A stretch of DNA of 64,000 bases, from assembly GCF_014637725.1 (NCBI RefSeq), contig NZ_BMFC01000001.1:126632-190631 (forward strand), given 5' to 3'. This DNA comes from Marivita lacus (GTDB taxonomy: Bacteria > Pseudomonadota > Alphaproteobacteria > Rhodobacterales > Rhodobacteraceae). Positions 27,775 through 38,232 of the stretch are shown here, in pieces. The position numbers and the translations under genes were made by a program. Under the pieces are notes generated by a model. The model saw only the letters and a list, made by a program, of their open reading frames with translations, was not told the origin of the DNA and did no database searches. The stretch's first letter is position 1. Each line of letters starts with the position of its first letter.

Positions 27775-29490
27775 ATGTATCCCCAGAACCTTGCCCCCAT
27801 TTCCGAATTGTTTGTCTCCTATGACAGTGCGCAGAAGCTCAAGCAGGAGGCCGGCGATCTTGTCAGCCACGACCTGACGCCGCGCCAGATCTGCGATCTG
27901 GAACTCCTGATGAATGGTGGGTTCAGCCCGCTCAAAGGGTTCCTGAGCGAGGAAGATTACACCAGCGTCGTCGACACCATGCGCCTCGCGGACGGGACCT
28001 TGTGGCCCATGCCGATCACGCTGGACGTGTCCGAGGCGTTTGCCGAAAAGCTCGAGATCGGTCAGGACATCGCCCTGCGCGATCAGGAGGGCGTGATCCT
28101 TGGCACAATGACCGTGACCGACCGCTGGGTTCCGAACAAGGCGCATGAGGCGGCACAGGTGTTCGGCGCAGATGACGACGCGCATCCGGCTGTGAACTAC
28201 CTGCACAATACGGCGGGCAAGGTGTATCTGGGTGGTCCCGTGACAGGCATTCAGCAGCCCGTACATTACGATTTCCGTGGTCGCCGCGACACGCCGAACG
28301 AGTTGCGGGCGCTGTTCCGCAAGCTGGGCTGGCGCAAGGTTGTGGCCTTCCAGACCCGCAACCCGCTGCACCGCGCGCATCAGGAACTGACCTTCCGTGC
28401 CGCCAAGGAAGCGCAGGCGAACCTGCTGATCCATCCGGTTGTCGGCATGACCAAACCGGGTGACGTGGACCATTTCACACGCGTGCGCTGCTACGAGGCG
28501 GTGCTGGACAAGTACCCGCAGGCCACCACGACGATGAGCCTTCTGAACCTTGCGATGCGCATGGCCGGCCCCCGAGAGGCGGTCTGGCACGGGCTGATCC
28601 GCAAGAACCACGGCTGCACCCATTTCATCGTTGGCCGCGATCACGCGGGACCGGGCAAGAATTCGGCGGGCGAGGATTTCTACGGGCCCTATGATGCGCA
28701 GGATCTCTTCCGCGAGCACGAGGCCGAGATCGGCATCGAAATGGTCGATTTCAAACACATGGTCTATGTGCAGGAACGCGCGCAATACGAACCGATGGAC
28801 GAGATCGCCGACAAGGACGACGTGACCATTCTCAATATTTCGGGCACCGAACTGCGCCGCCGTCTGGCCGAAGGTCTGGATATTCCGGAGTGGTTCAGCT
28901 TTCCCGAAGTTGTCACCGAGCTGCGCAAGACGCGCCCGCCGCGGTCGCAGCAGGGCTTTACCGTTTTCTTCACCGGGTTTTCGGGTTCGGGGAAATCCAC
29001 CATCGCCAACGCTCTGATGGTCAAGCTGATGGAGATGGGGGGCCGTCCGGTGACGCTTCTGGATGGCGACATCGTCCGCAAGAACCTGTCGTCGGAGCTT
29101 GGTTTCAGCAAGGAACACCGCGATCTGAACATCCGCCGCATTGGCTATGTCGCGTCCGAGATCACCAAGAACGGGGGCATCGCCATCTGTGCCCCGATTG
29201 CACCCTACGCCACCACCCGCCGCGCGGTGCGCGAAGAGATCGAACAGTTCGGCGCGTTCATCGAAGTCCACGTGGCCACCAGCCTCGAGGAATGCGAACG
29301 CCGTGACCGCAAGGGGCTCTACAAGCTGGCGCGCGAAGGCAAGATCAAGGAATTCACCGGGATTTCAGATCCTTACGATGTACCGGAACATCCCGAACTG
29401 CGCGTCGAGACCGAGAATGTCGAAGTCGACAACTGCGCGCATCAGGTGATCCTGAAGCTTGAAAGCCTTGGGTTGATCGCCGGGCAGTAA
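27775..29490 (+). CDS. Bifunctional sulfate adenylyltransferase/adenylylsulfate kinase
   Basis: Activates sulfate to APS and then PAPS in the cytosol. The N-terminal ATP sulfurylase part (about 1-390) has QTRNPLHRAHQEL near residue 197 and GRDHAGPGKN near residue 288. The C-terminal APS kinase (about 395-571) has the P-loop GFSGSGKSTIANAL and a DGDIVRKNLS block. 571 residues. This single-chain SAT-APSK form differs from CysDN and occurs in Rhodobacterales. I chose ATG 27775 because the conserved PISELFVSYDSA block follows; a terminator comes 5 bases after the stop. Confidence 0.94.
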   Translation: MYPQNLAPISELFVSYDSAQKLKQEAGDLVSHDLTPRQICDLELLMNGGFSPLKGFLSEEDYTSVVDTMRLADGTLWPMPITLDVSEAFAEKLEIGQDIALRDQEGVILGTMTVTDRWVPNKAHEAAQVFGADDDAHPAVNYLHNTAGKVYLGGPVTGIQQPVHYDFRGRRDTPNELRALFRKLGWRKVVAFQTRNPLHRAHQELTFRAAKEAQANLLIHPVVGMTKPGDVDHFTRVRCYEAVLDKYPQATTTMSLLNLAMRMAGPREAVWHGLIRKNHGCTHFIVGRDHAGPGKNSAGEDFYGPYDAQDLFREHEAEIGIEMVDFKHMVYVQERAQYEPMDEIADKDDVTILNISGTELRRRLAEGLDIPEWFSFPEVVTELRKTRPPRSQQGFTVFFTGFSGSGKSTIANALMVKLMEMGGRPVTLLDGDIVRKNLSSELGFSKEHRDLNIRRIGYVASEITKNGGIAICAPIAPYATTRRAVREEIEQFGAFIEVHVATSLEECERRDRKGLYKLAREGKIKEFTGISDPYDVPEHPELRVETENVEVDNCAHQVILKLESLGLIAGQ

Positions 29491-29494
29491 ACTT

Positions 29495-29522
29495 AAAGGC
29501 CGAGCTTTCGCCCGGCCTTTTG
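29495..29522. terminator. Terminator after sulfate-activation gene
   Basis: AAAGGCCG (29495-29502) pairs with CGGCCTTT (29513-29520) around a 10-base loop, with a T following and A-rich sequence before it, so it could serve both this gene and the convergent DUF1150 gene. Confidence 0.75.
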
Positions 29523-29567
29523 ATATTGCCTGGCCCACGTTCGGGCACTGGTGCGACACGCGCCCCG

Positions 29568-29795
29568 TCAGTGTACCGTGACGGGCGCGAAGTCGTTTTG
29601 CCGCGCCAGCATGAACGCAAGATTACGGTCCTTGACCAGCGCAAGACGCTCTCCGTCCGCGCGGTGGACGGCGTAGATGGTTTTCGTATCTCCAACCTCG
29701 TCGCGCACTTCGTCTGGCAAATCGGCAACTTCCACCGGGCGCACGTAAACAAGGTTGGACTGGTCTGCATCTTTGAAATCGAACGGCGTATTCAT
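29568..29795 (-). CDS. DUF1150 family protein
   Basis: 75-residue cytosolic protein of the DUF1150 family, visible in VYVRPVEVADLP and the C-terminal half AVHRADGERLALVKDRNLAFMLA. It starts 3 bases after the hsp20 stop; the Hsp20-DUF1150 pair is conserved in alphaproteobacteria, which suggests a heat-shock-related role, not established. Function unknown. Confidence 0.85.
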   Translation of the reverse strand: MNTPFDFKDADQSNLVYVRPVEVADLPDEVRDEVGDTKTIYAVHRADGERLALVKDRNLAFMLARQNDFAPVTVH

Positions 29796-29798
29796 GGT

Positions 29799-30212
29799 CT
29801 ACCCCTTCTTGATCTGGATTGTCTGAACCACGGTCTCGGGACGCAACAAGGTCAGATCGACGTGCAGCAACCCGTTCTCCATAATCGCCTCGCCCACCTC
29901 GACACCATCGGCGAGCACGAAGCTGCGCTGGAACTGGCGTGCGGCGATCCCGCGATGCAGGAAAACCCGGTCGGCGCTGTCATCCTGTTGTCGACCTCGG
30001 ATGACAAGCTGTCTGTCCTCAACGGTTATAGCCAGATCTTGTTCCCGAAAACCCGCAACGGCCAGCGTGATGCGGTATGCCCCCTCCGACGTTTGTTCGA
30101 TATTGAAGGGGGGGTATCCCTCGTTGCCGGATTTCGCTGTGCGTTCCAGCAGGCGCTCAAGCTGTTCGAAGCCCAGCAGATGGGGATAGGACCCCAAGGT
30201 CAATTTCGTCAT
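29799..30212 (-). CDS. Hsp20 family small heat-shock protein
   Basis: 137-residue alpha-crystallin-domain chaperone that holds unfolding proteins. The ACD spans about residues 35-125, with YRITLAVAGFREQDL, the FQRSFVLADGVEV block and the closing ENGLLHVDL. This is the alphaproteobacterial IbpA/HspH type. ATG 30212 has AAAAGGA upstream; the start further upstream in frame gives no conserved residues. A sigma-32-type promoter lies 67-95 bases upstream, and DUF1150 follows in the same transcript. Confidence 0.92.
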   Translation of the reverse strand: MTKLTLGSYPHLLGFEQLERLLERTAKSGNEGYPPFNIEQTSEGAYRITLAVAGFREQDLAITVEDRQLVIRGRQQDDSADRVFLHRGIAARQFQRSFVLADGVEVGEAIMENGLLHVDLTLLRPETVVQTIQIKKG

Positions 30213-30278
30213 CGACACGTCCTTTTGCATAAGCGACTGTGTTGGCGCGGCCCCGTTATGGCGACCAGCCTGTAGGAA

Positions 30279-30307
30279 ATATGGGGACGCAGCCGACAAG
30301 ACGCAAG
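30279..30307 (-). promoter_or_regulatory. Sigma-32 (RpoH)-type promoter of hsp20
   Basis: On the minus strand CTTGCGT (30301-30307) is followed after 14 bases by CCCCATAT (30279-30286). This matches the sigma-32 pattern CTTGAAA-N11-16-CCCCATnT, with a perfect -10. The predicted start, near 30272, leaves a leader of about 60 bases. Confidence 0.75.
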
Positions 30308-30375
30308 GGCTATGCGGAATCGCATTTAACGGCTATCCTCTTGCTCTCAGTCACTTTCGAGGACCAAGCAGCGTC

Positions 30376-30600
30376 ATGAATGCTCCCACAGATCTGTCAA
30401 TGAAAACAGACGATGTCCTGAGGGTCGAACTCGAGGTGTTTCGGCGGGAGCACCGCGATCTGGACGATGCCATTCGCGCGTTGCAGCAGACAGGGACGGC
30501 GGATCAGCTGACCTTGCAGCGGCTGAAGAAGAAAAAGCTGATGCTCAAGGACAAGATCGCACAGATCGAAGACCGTTTGTTGCCGGATATCATCGCCTGA
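30376..30600 (+). CDS. YdcH family protein (DUF465)
   Basis: 74-residue helical protein of the YdcH/DUF465 type: LRVELEVFRREHRDLDDAI and the C-terminal LKKKKLMLKDKIAQIEDRLLPDI, a predicted helical hairpin. Cytosolic, function unknown. It lies between hsp20 (divergent) and purE, and ends 75 bases before purE. Confidence 0.85.
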   Translation: MNAPTDLSMKTDDVLRVELEVFRREHRDLDDAIRALQQTGTADQLTLQRLKKKKLMLKDKIAQIEDRLLPDIIA

Positions 30601-30675
30601 GCACCGCTCCGAGTTGCCCCCGGATCCGATCTGGCTATAGTGCGCGCTTCGATCACCTGAAGAGGCATCACGGTC

Positions 30676-31170
30676 ATGTCAGAACCGATCAAAGTAGGCA
30701 TCATCATGGGCAGCCAGTCCGACTGGCCGACGATGAAGGACGCCGCCGACATGCTCGACGCGCTGGACGTGCCATATGAGGCCAAGATCGTGTCGGCGCA
30801 TCGCACGCCGGATCGGCTTTGGGACTATGGCAAGACGGCGGTGGACCGTGGCTTGCAGGTGATCATCGCGGGTGCTGGAGGTGCTGCGCATCTGCCGGGG
30901 ATGATGGCGTCGAAAACGCGTGTGCCGGTGATCGGTGTTCCGGTGCAGACCAAAGCCCTTTCGGGTGTCGACAGCCTCTATTCCATCCTTCAGATGCCGC
31001 GCGGATTTCCCGTGGCGACCATGGCCATCGGGGCGGCGGGTGCCGCCAATGCCGGGCTGATGGCTGCGGGTATCCTTGCCTTGCAGGATGCGGGGCTGGC
31101 AGCCCGCCTTGACCAGTGGCGCGCCGATCTCTCCGCCTCCATCCCTGACGCACCTTCAGACGACGGATAA
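30676..31170 (+). CDS. purE: N5-carboxyaminoimidazole ribonucleotide mutase
   Basis: Moves the carboxyl group of N5-CAIR to carbon in de novo purine synthesis. Class I PurE marks are present: [10 protein letters not shown] near residue 11, SAHRTP near residue 40, [14 protein letters not shown] near residue 65 and [15 protein letters not shown] near residue 91. 164 residues. It is followed after 5 bases by purK. Confidence 0.96.
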   Translation: MSEPIKVGIIMGSQSDWPTMKDAADMLDALDVPYEAKIVSAHRTPDRLWDYGKTAVDRGLQVIIAGAGGAAHLPGMMASKTRVPVIGVPVQTKALSGVDSLYSILQMPRGFPVATMAIGAAGAANAGLMAAGILALQDAGLAARLDQWRADLSASIPDAPSDDG

Positions 31171-31175
31171 GACCC

Positions 31176-32246
31176 ATGTCACTTGCGCTTCCCATCGGAT
31201 CGACCATCGGCATCATCGGCGGTGGGCAACTGGGCCGAATGCTGTCGGTCGCGGCCAGCCGTCTTGGCTTTCGCTGCCACATCTATGAGCCCGGCGCCAA
31301 TCCTCCGGCGGGTCAGGTGGCCGATCAGGTGACGACCGCCGCCTATGAGGACGAGGCCGCGTTGCGCGCCTTCGGTGGGTGCGTGGACATCATCACCTAC
31401 GAGTTCGAAAACATCCCGACTGCCGCGCTTGATCTCTTGCAGGATCTTGCCCCCATCCATCCGGGGCGCGAGGCGTTGCGTGTCAGTCAGGACCGTCTGA
31501 CCGAAAAGACATTCCTGCAGGACCTTGGCCTGCGCACCGCGCCCTTTGCCGACATCACGGACGCGGCCAGCCTGCACGCGGCACTTGGCAAGATCGGAAC
31601 ACCGGCGATCCTGAAAACCCGGCGGTTCGGCTATGACGGCAAGGGACAGGCGCGGATCATGTCGCCCGACGATGCCGCGCAGGCGCTGGACGACATGAAG
31701 GGGGGGCCCGCGATCCTTGAAGGCTTCATCGACTTCTCGCACGAGGTCTCGGTGATCGCCGCGCGCAGCCTTGATGGTGCGGTTGCGGCCTTTGATCCCG
31801 GCGAAAACGTGCACAGCGACGGCATCCTGCGGACAACCACGGTTCCCGCCCGCCTGACAGCCAGCCAGCGCACCGATGCCGTGCTTCTGGCGGCCAAGAT
31901 CGCCAACGCGCTGAATTACGTGGGTGTGATGGGCGTCGAGCTTTTCGTGACGCCAAACGGCCTGATCGTGAACGAAATCGCGCCGCGCGTGCACAATTCG
32001 GGGCACTGGACACAGAATGGCTGCACCGTCGATCAGTTCGAGCAGCATATCCGCGCGATCACCGGCTGGCCCCTGGGCGACGGGCAGCGCCATGCGGATG
32101 TGGTGATGGAAAACCTGATCGGCGACGACGTGAACCGTGTACCCGAACTGGCAAAGAGGCCGGATTGTGCGCTGCACCTTTACGGCAAGGCAGACACGAA
32201 ACCGGGGCGCAAGATGGGCCATGTGAACCACGTCAAGCGCGGCTGA
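31176..32246 (+). CDS. purK: N5-carboxyaminoimidazole ribonucleotide synthase
   Basis: ATP-grasp enzyme that carboxylates AIR with bicarbonate, supplying PurE. The N-terminal GIIGGGQLGRML (about residues 10-21), ATP-grasp core with KTRRFGYDGKGQ (about 149-160) and ENEIAPRVHNSGHWT-type C-terminal block (NEIAPRVHNSGHW) are intact. 356 residues. It ends 9 bases before the convergent phnM. Confidence 0.95.
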   Translation: MSLALPIGSTIGIIGGGQLGRMLSVAASRLGFRCHIYEPGANPPAGQVADQVTTAAYEDEAALRAFGGCVDIITYEFENIPTAALDLLQDLAPIHPGREALRVSQDRLTEKTFLQDLGLRTAPFADITDAASLHAALGKIGTPAILKTRRFGYDGKGQARIMSPDDAAQALDDMKGGPAILEGFIDFSHEVSVIAARSLDGAVAAFDPGENVHSDGILRTTTVPARLTASQRTDAVLLAAKIANALNYVGVMGVELFVTPNGLIVNEIAPRVHNSGHWTQNGCTVDQFEQHIRAITGWPLGDGQRHADVVMENLIGDDVNRVPELAKRPDCALHLYGKADTKPGRKMGHVNHVKRG

Positions 32247-32255
32247 GCATGTTCC

Positions 32256-33401
32256 TCAGCGCATGAACCGCTCGGCCACCGTGCCGGTCAGATGCGCCAT
32301 GCGACCGCCTGCAATCGTTGCTTCGACCCGCCGCGTGTGCGGATCGACCACGATCAGGTCGGCCCGTTTGCCCGGTTCAAGCGAACCGCGATCGACAAGC
32401 CCCAGCAGACGCGCAGGTCCGGCGGACAGAAGCGACCACGCGGTGGCCAGATCGCACAACCCCAACTCCTCGAGCCGAAAGGCAGCACGGAGCGGCGACG
32501 GGTAGTGATAGTCGGACGCCAGCGCATCGCACAGCCCCTGCCCGATCAGATCCGCAGCGGCGATGTTGCCTGCATGGCTGGCTCCCCGCACGACATTGGG
32601 CGCGCCGAGAACGATATGCCCGCCATCATCGCGCGCCGCTTGCGCCGCCTCGAGGGTTTCGGGAAATTCGCTGACCGATGCGCCGCGCTGCGCCCAAACG
32701 GTGCGATCCTCGGTCGTGCTGTCATCGTGACTGCCCAGCACAACGCCCTTGGCTTTCAACCGTGCCGCCAACGCATCCAGCGCCGCAGGCACTTCAGAGG
32801 ACCGCGCGTGCAGGTCTTGCATCAGGGCCAGATGAGCCTCGGGATTGCGGCCGCTTTTCAGCGCCTGTCCGGTCAATCGGGGCGGCTTGCGCCCTTCGGA
32901 CAGCCGCTGGTGCGGGAGATGGTCATTGAAGACGACATAGCCGATGCCGTAGCGGTCGATGGCGGCTTCTGCTCGGGCGAAATCGTCCAGCAGATGCGTT
33001 TCAAGCCGCAGTTGCAGCTGGAGGTCCACCGCTACCGAGTTGCGCACCGCAGACACGCTGTCGAATACATGCTCGGCGAAATCGGGGCCGCGCATTCCGC
33101 CTTCCCAGGAAAAGAATTGTGCAAGCACGGCAGTCGTGATGCCATTTGCTGCAAGCTCTGACGCGGTGGCAACGACGCCATGTTCCGCCTCGCGCAGCGC
33201 ACCACGGCGCGGGGCCATGTGCCTCTCGAAGCCGTCGCCATGTGGATCGACGATCCCAGGCAGGACGAGGTAGCCCGACAGATCGACCGCACGCCCGGCT
33301 TTTTCAGACACCAACAGGCCATCCGCGAGCCACACGGGCGCATCGCTCCACCCGTCAGGCCCAAGGGTTTTCGCGCCGACAAGCGTACATTCAAGGCTCA
33401 T
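32256..33401 (-). CDS. phnM: Alpha-D-ribose 1-methylphosphonate 5-triphosphate diphosphatase (PhnM-like)
   Basis: Amidohydrolase-fold protein of 381 residues. PhnM releases pyrophosphate from the ribose-phosphonate triphosphate in the C-P lyase pathway. The metal site begins [20 protein letters not shown] (about residues 52-71), with further PhnM blocks [11 protein letters not shown] and [11 protein letters not shown] and the C-terminal [10 protein letters not shown]. No other phn gene is in the window, so it is either an orphan whose partners lie elsewhere or a related amidohydrolase. It overlaps the esterase gene by 11 bases. Confidence 0.8.
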   Translation of the reverse strand: MSLECTLVGAKTLGPDGWSDAPVWLADGLLVSEKAGRAVDLSGYLVLPGIVDPHGDGFERHMAPRRGALREAEHGVVATASELAANGITTAVLAQFFSWEGGMRGPDFAEHVFDSVSAVRNSVAVDLQLQLRLETHLLDDFARAEAAIDRYGIGYVVFNDHLPHQRLSEGRKPPRLTGQALKSGRNPEAHLALMQDLHARSSEVPAALDALAARLKAKGVVLGSHDDSTTEDRTVWAQRGASVSEFPETLEAAQAARDDGGHIVLGAPNVVRGASHAGNIAAADLIGQGLCDALASDYHYPSPLRAAFRLEELGLCDLATAWSLLSAGPARLLGLVDRGSLEPGKRADLIVVDPHTRRVEATIAGGRMAHLTGTVAERFMR

Positions 33402-34170
33402 TAGACACCTTCGGACACCTTCCGAACATGCAGACCAGTTCCCTGGAATTGATCGCCTTGGTCCAGTCCAGTTCGGGATCAAACCGACCGGTGCGCAGGA
33501 AAAGATCGACCTGCGCGATGACTGACGGCGCCTGCAGGATAAAGGTATGGGACACGGGCATCGTCAGATGTGCGCGCATACCGGCAACCTTGGTCGACTC
33601 GACCGACACCTTGCCATCATCCGGCCCCGGAATGAGGTTCGAAAAGAACGGGTTGAGCGACCGGTTTCCGGCGATCACCCCCAGTTCGAAATCCACCGGC
33701 GGTAGCGATTTCGGCAGGTCGTTCGGCGACGTGCCCAGCTGTTGCCCAGCCGGTCCGTTCCACCACTCGAAGAGCTCCAGCCCCCCAAGTTGATCCACCA
33801 ATTCGCTGCCCTGATTGGGCGGAGCCAGCATGACCACACGACCCAGATTCGCAGGGCGATGGTCCTTGAGCCAGAAGCGCAGGAGAAGACCCCCCATCGA
33901 ATGGGTGACGAAGTGCACACGTTCGTCGCCGCAGTCGGCAACGGCTTCTGGCAGTGTCTCCTTGACCAAGGTCTGGATGCGGGCGGTGGTCGACGGATAG
34001 CCCGGGGCAGTGACCGTGTAGCCCTTGGCTTCGAGCACGGATTGCATCAACCCGAACGAGGTCTCGGTGCGAGCCAGACCGTGCAGCAACACGATACAAT
34101 CCGCGCGTACGGGACTGGCAGCCGCAAGGGTGAGGACGGTTGCGATGGAGAGGACAAGGGTACGGAGCAT
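33391..34170 (-). CDS. Exported alpha/beta hydrolase (lipase-like)
   Basis: 259 residues with a signal peptide (about 1-23, cleavage after VRA), then an alpha/beta hydrolase core: oxyanion segment HGLART (about 30-35), nucleophile elbow THSMGG (about residue 90) and later Asp/His candidates with SHTFIL near residue 218. Probably a periplasmic esterase or lipase; substrate unknown. Its 3' end overlaps phnM, which suggests cotranscription, though no functional tie is known. Confidence 0.8.
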   Translation of the reverse strand: MLRTLVLSIATVLTLAAASPVRADCIVLLHGLARTETSFGLMQSVLEAKGYTVTAPGYPSTTARIQTLVKETLPEAVADCGDERVHFVTHSMGGLLLRFWLKDHRPANLGRVVMLAPPNQGSELVDQLGGLELFEWWNGPAGQQLGTSPNDLPKSLPPVDFELGVIAGNRSLNPFFSNLIPGPDDGKVSVESTKVAGMRAHLTMPVSHTFILQAPSVIAQVDLFLRTGRFDPELDWTKAINSRELVCMFGRCPKVSNEP

Positions 34171-34209
34171 GCCCGTCAGATACGCGTTGCGGCCGAGATG
34201 ATAAAGAGC

Positions 34210-35064
34210 CTAGCGCCGCGACGTGACGGCCAGAAGCACACCTCCCAGAACCAGTAGTGCCGCCACGATCAGGCGGCTGGTCACGGTTTCCGACAACAGC
34301 ACCGCGCCCCCGGCGATTGCAATGACCGGGACGGTCAGCTGGGTGATCGCCGCCGTGCTGCCCCGCAGATGCGGCAGAACGGTGTACCACATGGAATAGC
34401 CGATGCCCGAGGTCACGGCACCCGCAAGGATCGCCATGGACAGGCCGAACGGGCTTGCCGAGGACAGGTGAATGCCGTCAAAAAACACCACCGCCACAAG
34501 GGCTCCGGCAAGGGCCAAGCCCGCGGAGATGCAGAAATTTGCTGCCGTCGATCCCAGCGCATCCGATGTGCGGCGCCCGTTGAGCGAATATATCCCCCAA
34601 GCGATACCGGCAACCGCCATCAGGCTTGCATGCCACAGGCTGGGTGCAGCCGCGTGCCCCGGCCAAAGCAGCCAGACCAACCCTCCAAAGGCGACGCCTG
34701 CGCCTGCCCAGCGCCGTGCGGACGGCCGCTCGCCGCCGATCAGGGCACCGGCAAACATCGTGATCTGCACAAGGCCGAACAGGATCAATGCGCCCAATCC
34801 GGCATCAAGGCTTTGATAGGCCAGGGAGAACCCGAAAATATAGACAAAAAGAGACAACACGCCGACGGCCCGCCCGTCCCCACCCAGTGCAAGCCTGCGA
34901 TCCCGCAAGAGCACGAGGCCCGCCAGCATCACCGCTCCGGCGCAGAGACGGACAACGCCAAAGGCGACCGGGTCGATATCGGCATGTGCGAGCGCCACAC
35001 GGTTCAGAATCGAGTTCGAGGCGAACGCGATCAGGGTGAGGATGGTCAACACAAGGATATGCAT
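34210..35064 (-). CDS. DMT-family (EamA) transporter
   Basis: Ten-helix EamA permease of about 284 residues; two repeats meet near residue 145. Substrate unknown. I chose ATG 35064 because the first hydrophobic helix follows it; no strong ribosome binding site is visible, and in-frame starts further upstream remain possible, since the extension contains nothing conserved. It is 39 bases upstream of the esterase gene in the same direction. Confidence 0.78.
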   Translation of the reverse strand: MHILVLTILTLIAFASNSILNRVALAHADIDPVAFGVVRLCAGAVMLAGLVLLRDRRLALGGDGRAVGVLSLFVYIFGFSLAYQSLDAGLGALILFGLVQITMFAGALIGGERPSARRWAGAGVAFGGLVWLLWPGHAAAPSLWHASLMAVAGIAWGIYSLNGRRTSDALGSTAANFCISAGLALAGALVAVVFFDGIHLSSASPFGLSMAILAGAVTSGIGYSMWYTVLPHLRGSTAAITQLTVPVIAIAGGAVLLSETVTSRLIVAALLVLGGVLLAVTSRR

Positions 35065-35204
35065 GTGCGTGGCTACCGCGTCACGGTGACAGAGACCAGA
35101 CACCATTTTCGCTTGAGGGAGCGCCCGTGTTTGGGGGCCCGGGCCCAAGATTCTTCGCATGAAGAATCTCTGGCACCGTTCAAGACCGAGCTGGGGACAA
35201 TCCC

Positions 35205-35237
35205 CGAAAACAAACAAAGGCGCCCGAGGGCGCCTTT
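35205..35237 (-). terminator. groEL terminator
   Basis: Ten-base complementary arms AAAGGCGCCC (35216-35225) and GGGCGCCTTT (35228-35237), with the innermost bases forming the loop. Minus-strand transcripts run into TTTGTTTGTTTTC. It lies about 50 bases past the groEL stop. Confidence 0.82.
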
Positions 35238-35289
35238 GCTCTAGATCTTGCAGCTTTCACCGCCAGACATCCCGAAGGACATCCGGTGA

Positions 35290-36951
<1,662 letters not shown>

Positions 36952-36984
36952 TCAGAGTTTCTGGTTTGGAACCAAGACGGGCGT

Positions 36985-37296
36985 TCAGGCAGCTTTTGCG
37001 GCTGCGTCGTCCGTGATGATGCCGAGGATGTCAGACTCCTTCATAATGAGGAGTTCTTCGCCATTGACCGTCACTTCTGTGCCCGACCACTTGCCGAAGA
37101 GGACCTTGTCGCCGGCTGCAACAGCCATCTCGATCAGCTCGCCACTGTCCTTGCGCGCGCCATCGCCACACGCAACAACCACGCCTTCTGCCGGCTTTTC
37201 TTTGGCGCTATCTGGGATGATCAGGCCACCAGCAGTTTTTTCGTCACCTTCTGTGCGACGGACCAGCACGCGGTCATGAAGCGGTTTAAATGCCAT
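36985..37296 (-). CDS. groES: Co-chaperonin GroES (10 kDa)
   Basis: Heptameric lid of the GroEL chamber. 103 residues with [12 protein letters not shown] at the start, the mobile loop [17 protein letters not shown] (about 19-35) and the C-terminal [12 protein letters not shown] 37296 has AAGGAG upstream. It is first in the groESL operon, with the CIRCE operator 57-83 bases upstream of the start codon. Confidence 0.98.
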   Translation of the reverse strand: MAFKPLHDRVLVRRTEGDEKTAGGLIIPDSAKEKPAEGVVVACGDGARKDSGELIEMAVAAGDKVLFGKWSGTEVTVNGEELLIMKESDILGIITDDAAAKAA

Positions 37297-37352
37297 CTTC
37301 GAGTCTCCTTGCTCAAAGTTTCCACTAAAAGCCCCTCGTTTCCGAAGGACTG

Positions 37353-37379
37353 TTGTCACTCTCCGTAGACGAGTGCTAA
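37353..37379. promoter_or_regulatory. CIRCE element (HrcA operator) of groESL
   Basis: Arms TTGTCACTC (37353-37361) and GAGTGCTAA (37371-37379) around a 9-base spacer, that is, CIRCE (TTAGCACTC-N9-GAGTGCTAA) with two changes in one arm. It sits just downstream of the predicted start point, where HrcA binding represses transcription. Confidence 0.88.
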
Positions 37380-37386
37380 CGGCGGA

Positions 37387-37415
37387 TAACTAGGCATCGC
37401 GAAAGCGTGAGTCAA
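37387..37415 (-). promoter_or_regulatory. Candidate groESL promoter
   Basis: Minus-strand TTGACT (37410-37415) and TAGTTA (37387-37392) are separated by 17 bases; the start would fall near 37380, at the edge of the CIRCE element. The -35 is good, the -10 weak. No sigma-32-type CCCCAT -10 is seen here, unlike hsp20. Confidence 0.5.
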
Positions 37416-37467
37416 CACGCTCAATTGTAAATTTTTCACGAAATCAGGGGGTCAATGGGGCTTGTAT

Positions 37468-38232
37468 TCAGTAGCCCGGCGACCGTTCCGCCCAGCCCGC
37501 AAAGATCTTTTCCAGAGCGACCACGACGTAATAAAGCACGATCCCCATCAGGGCGAGCGCGATCAGGACCGCGAACATCAACGGGTAATCCGAATTCGTC
37601 TTGCCGGAATCGAACAGCGCCCCCAGCCCCCGCCCATGTGGCGACACGATTTCCATCAGGTTGGTGCCGATGAAAGCAAGCGTGACCGCGACCTTCAGCG
37701 CCCCGAAGAATTCGGGCAAGGTCTTGGGCAGCGCGATCTTCCAGAAGATCGTTGTCCGCGACGCGCCGAGCGAGCGCAGGATATCACGGTATTCCGGCTC
37801 GAGCGTGCTGAGCCCGATCGACACGGAAACGGCAATCGGGAAAAACGAGATCATGAAGGCGATGAGGATGGTGTTGAAGTTGTGGTCGCCCACGAAAAGC
37901 AGCGCCACGATGGGCACGACCGTGGCCTTTGGGATCGCGTTGAACCCCACCAGCAGCGGATAAAGCGCATCGCGCATCAGCCGCGAAAAGCCCATGATCA
38001 TGCCAAGGAACACGCCAAAGGCAATCGCCAGCACCAACCCGACCACCGTGCGCCACAGGGTCTGCCAGCCCATCACGATGAACAGCTCCCAATACTGGGT
38101 ATAGGCGGGCGGCAGGTCCGAAGGCGATGCCATCACGTAGTTCGGCCAGTCGTTGGCCCAGACAAGCAGCTCCCAAAGAATGCCGAACACCAGGATCGCG
38201 GCAACCGGGACAAGGATGTTGCGCAGGTTCAT
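37468..38232 (-). CDS. ABC transporter permease (SsuC/TauC-type)
   Basis: 254-residue inner-membrane permease of the BPD_transp_1 family with six helices and the EAA-type loop near residues 150-170 (ILRSLGASRTTIFWKIALPKTLP). It overlaps the ATPase stop by 4 bases and is last in the SBP-ATPase-permease operon. Substrate is not set by the permease: this subfamily moves sulfonates, taurine, nitrate or pyrimidine precursors. Between it and groES lie about 170 bases with the groESL promoter region. Confidence 0.86.
   Translation of the reverse strand: MNLRNILVPVAAILVFGILWELLVWANDWPNYVMASPSDLPPAYTQYWELFIVMGWQTLWRTVVGLVLAIAFGVFLGMIMGFSRLMRDALYPLLVGFNAIPKATVVPIVALLFVGDHNFNTILIAFMISFFPIAVSVSIGLSTLEPEYRDILRSLGASRTTIFWKIALPKTLPEFFGALKVAVTLAFIGTNLMEIVSPHGRGLGALFDSGKTNSDYPLMFAVLIALALMGIVLYYVVVALEKIFAGWAERSPGY

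Noticed and set aside
27553..29271. Long open frame antisense to the sulfate-activation gene
   Set aside because: Shadow of a GC-rich gene: Arg/His-rich translation with no recognisable domain, while the plus strand carries intact ATP-sulfurylase and APS-kinase motifs.
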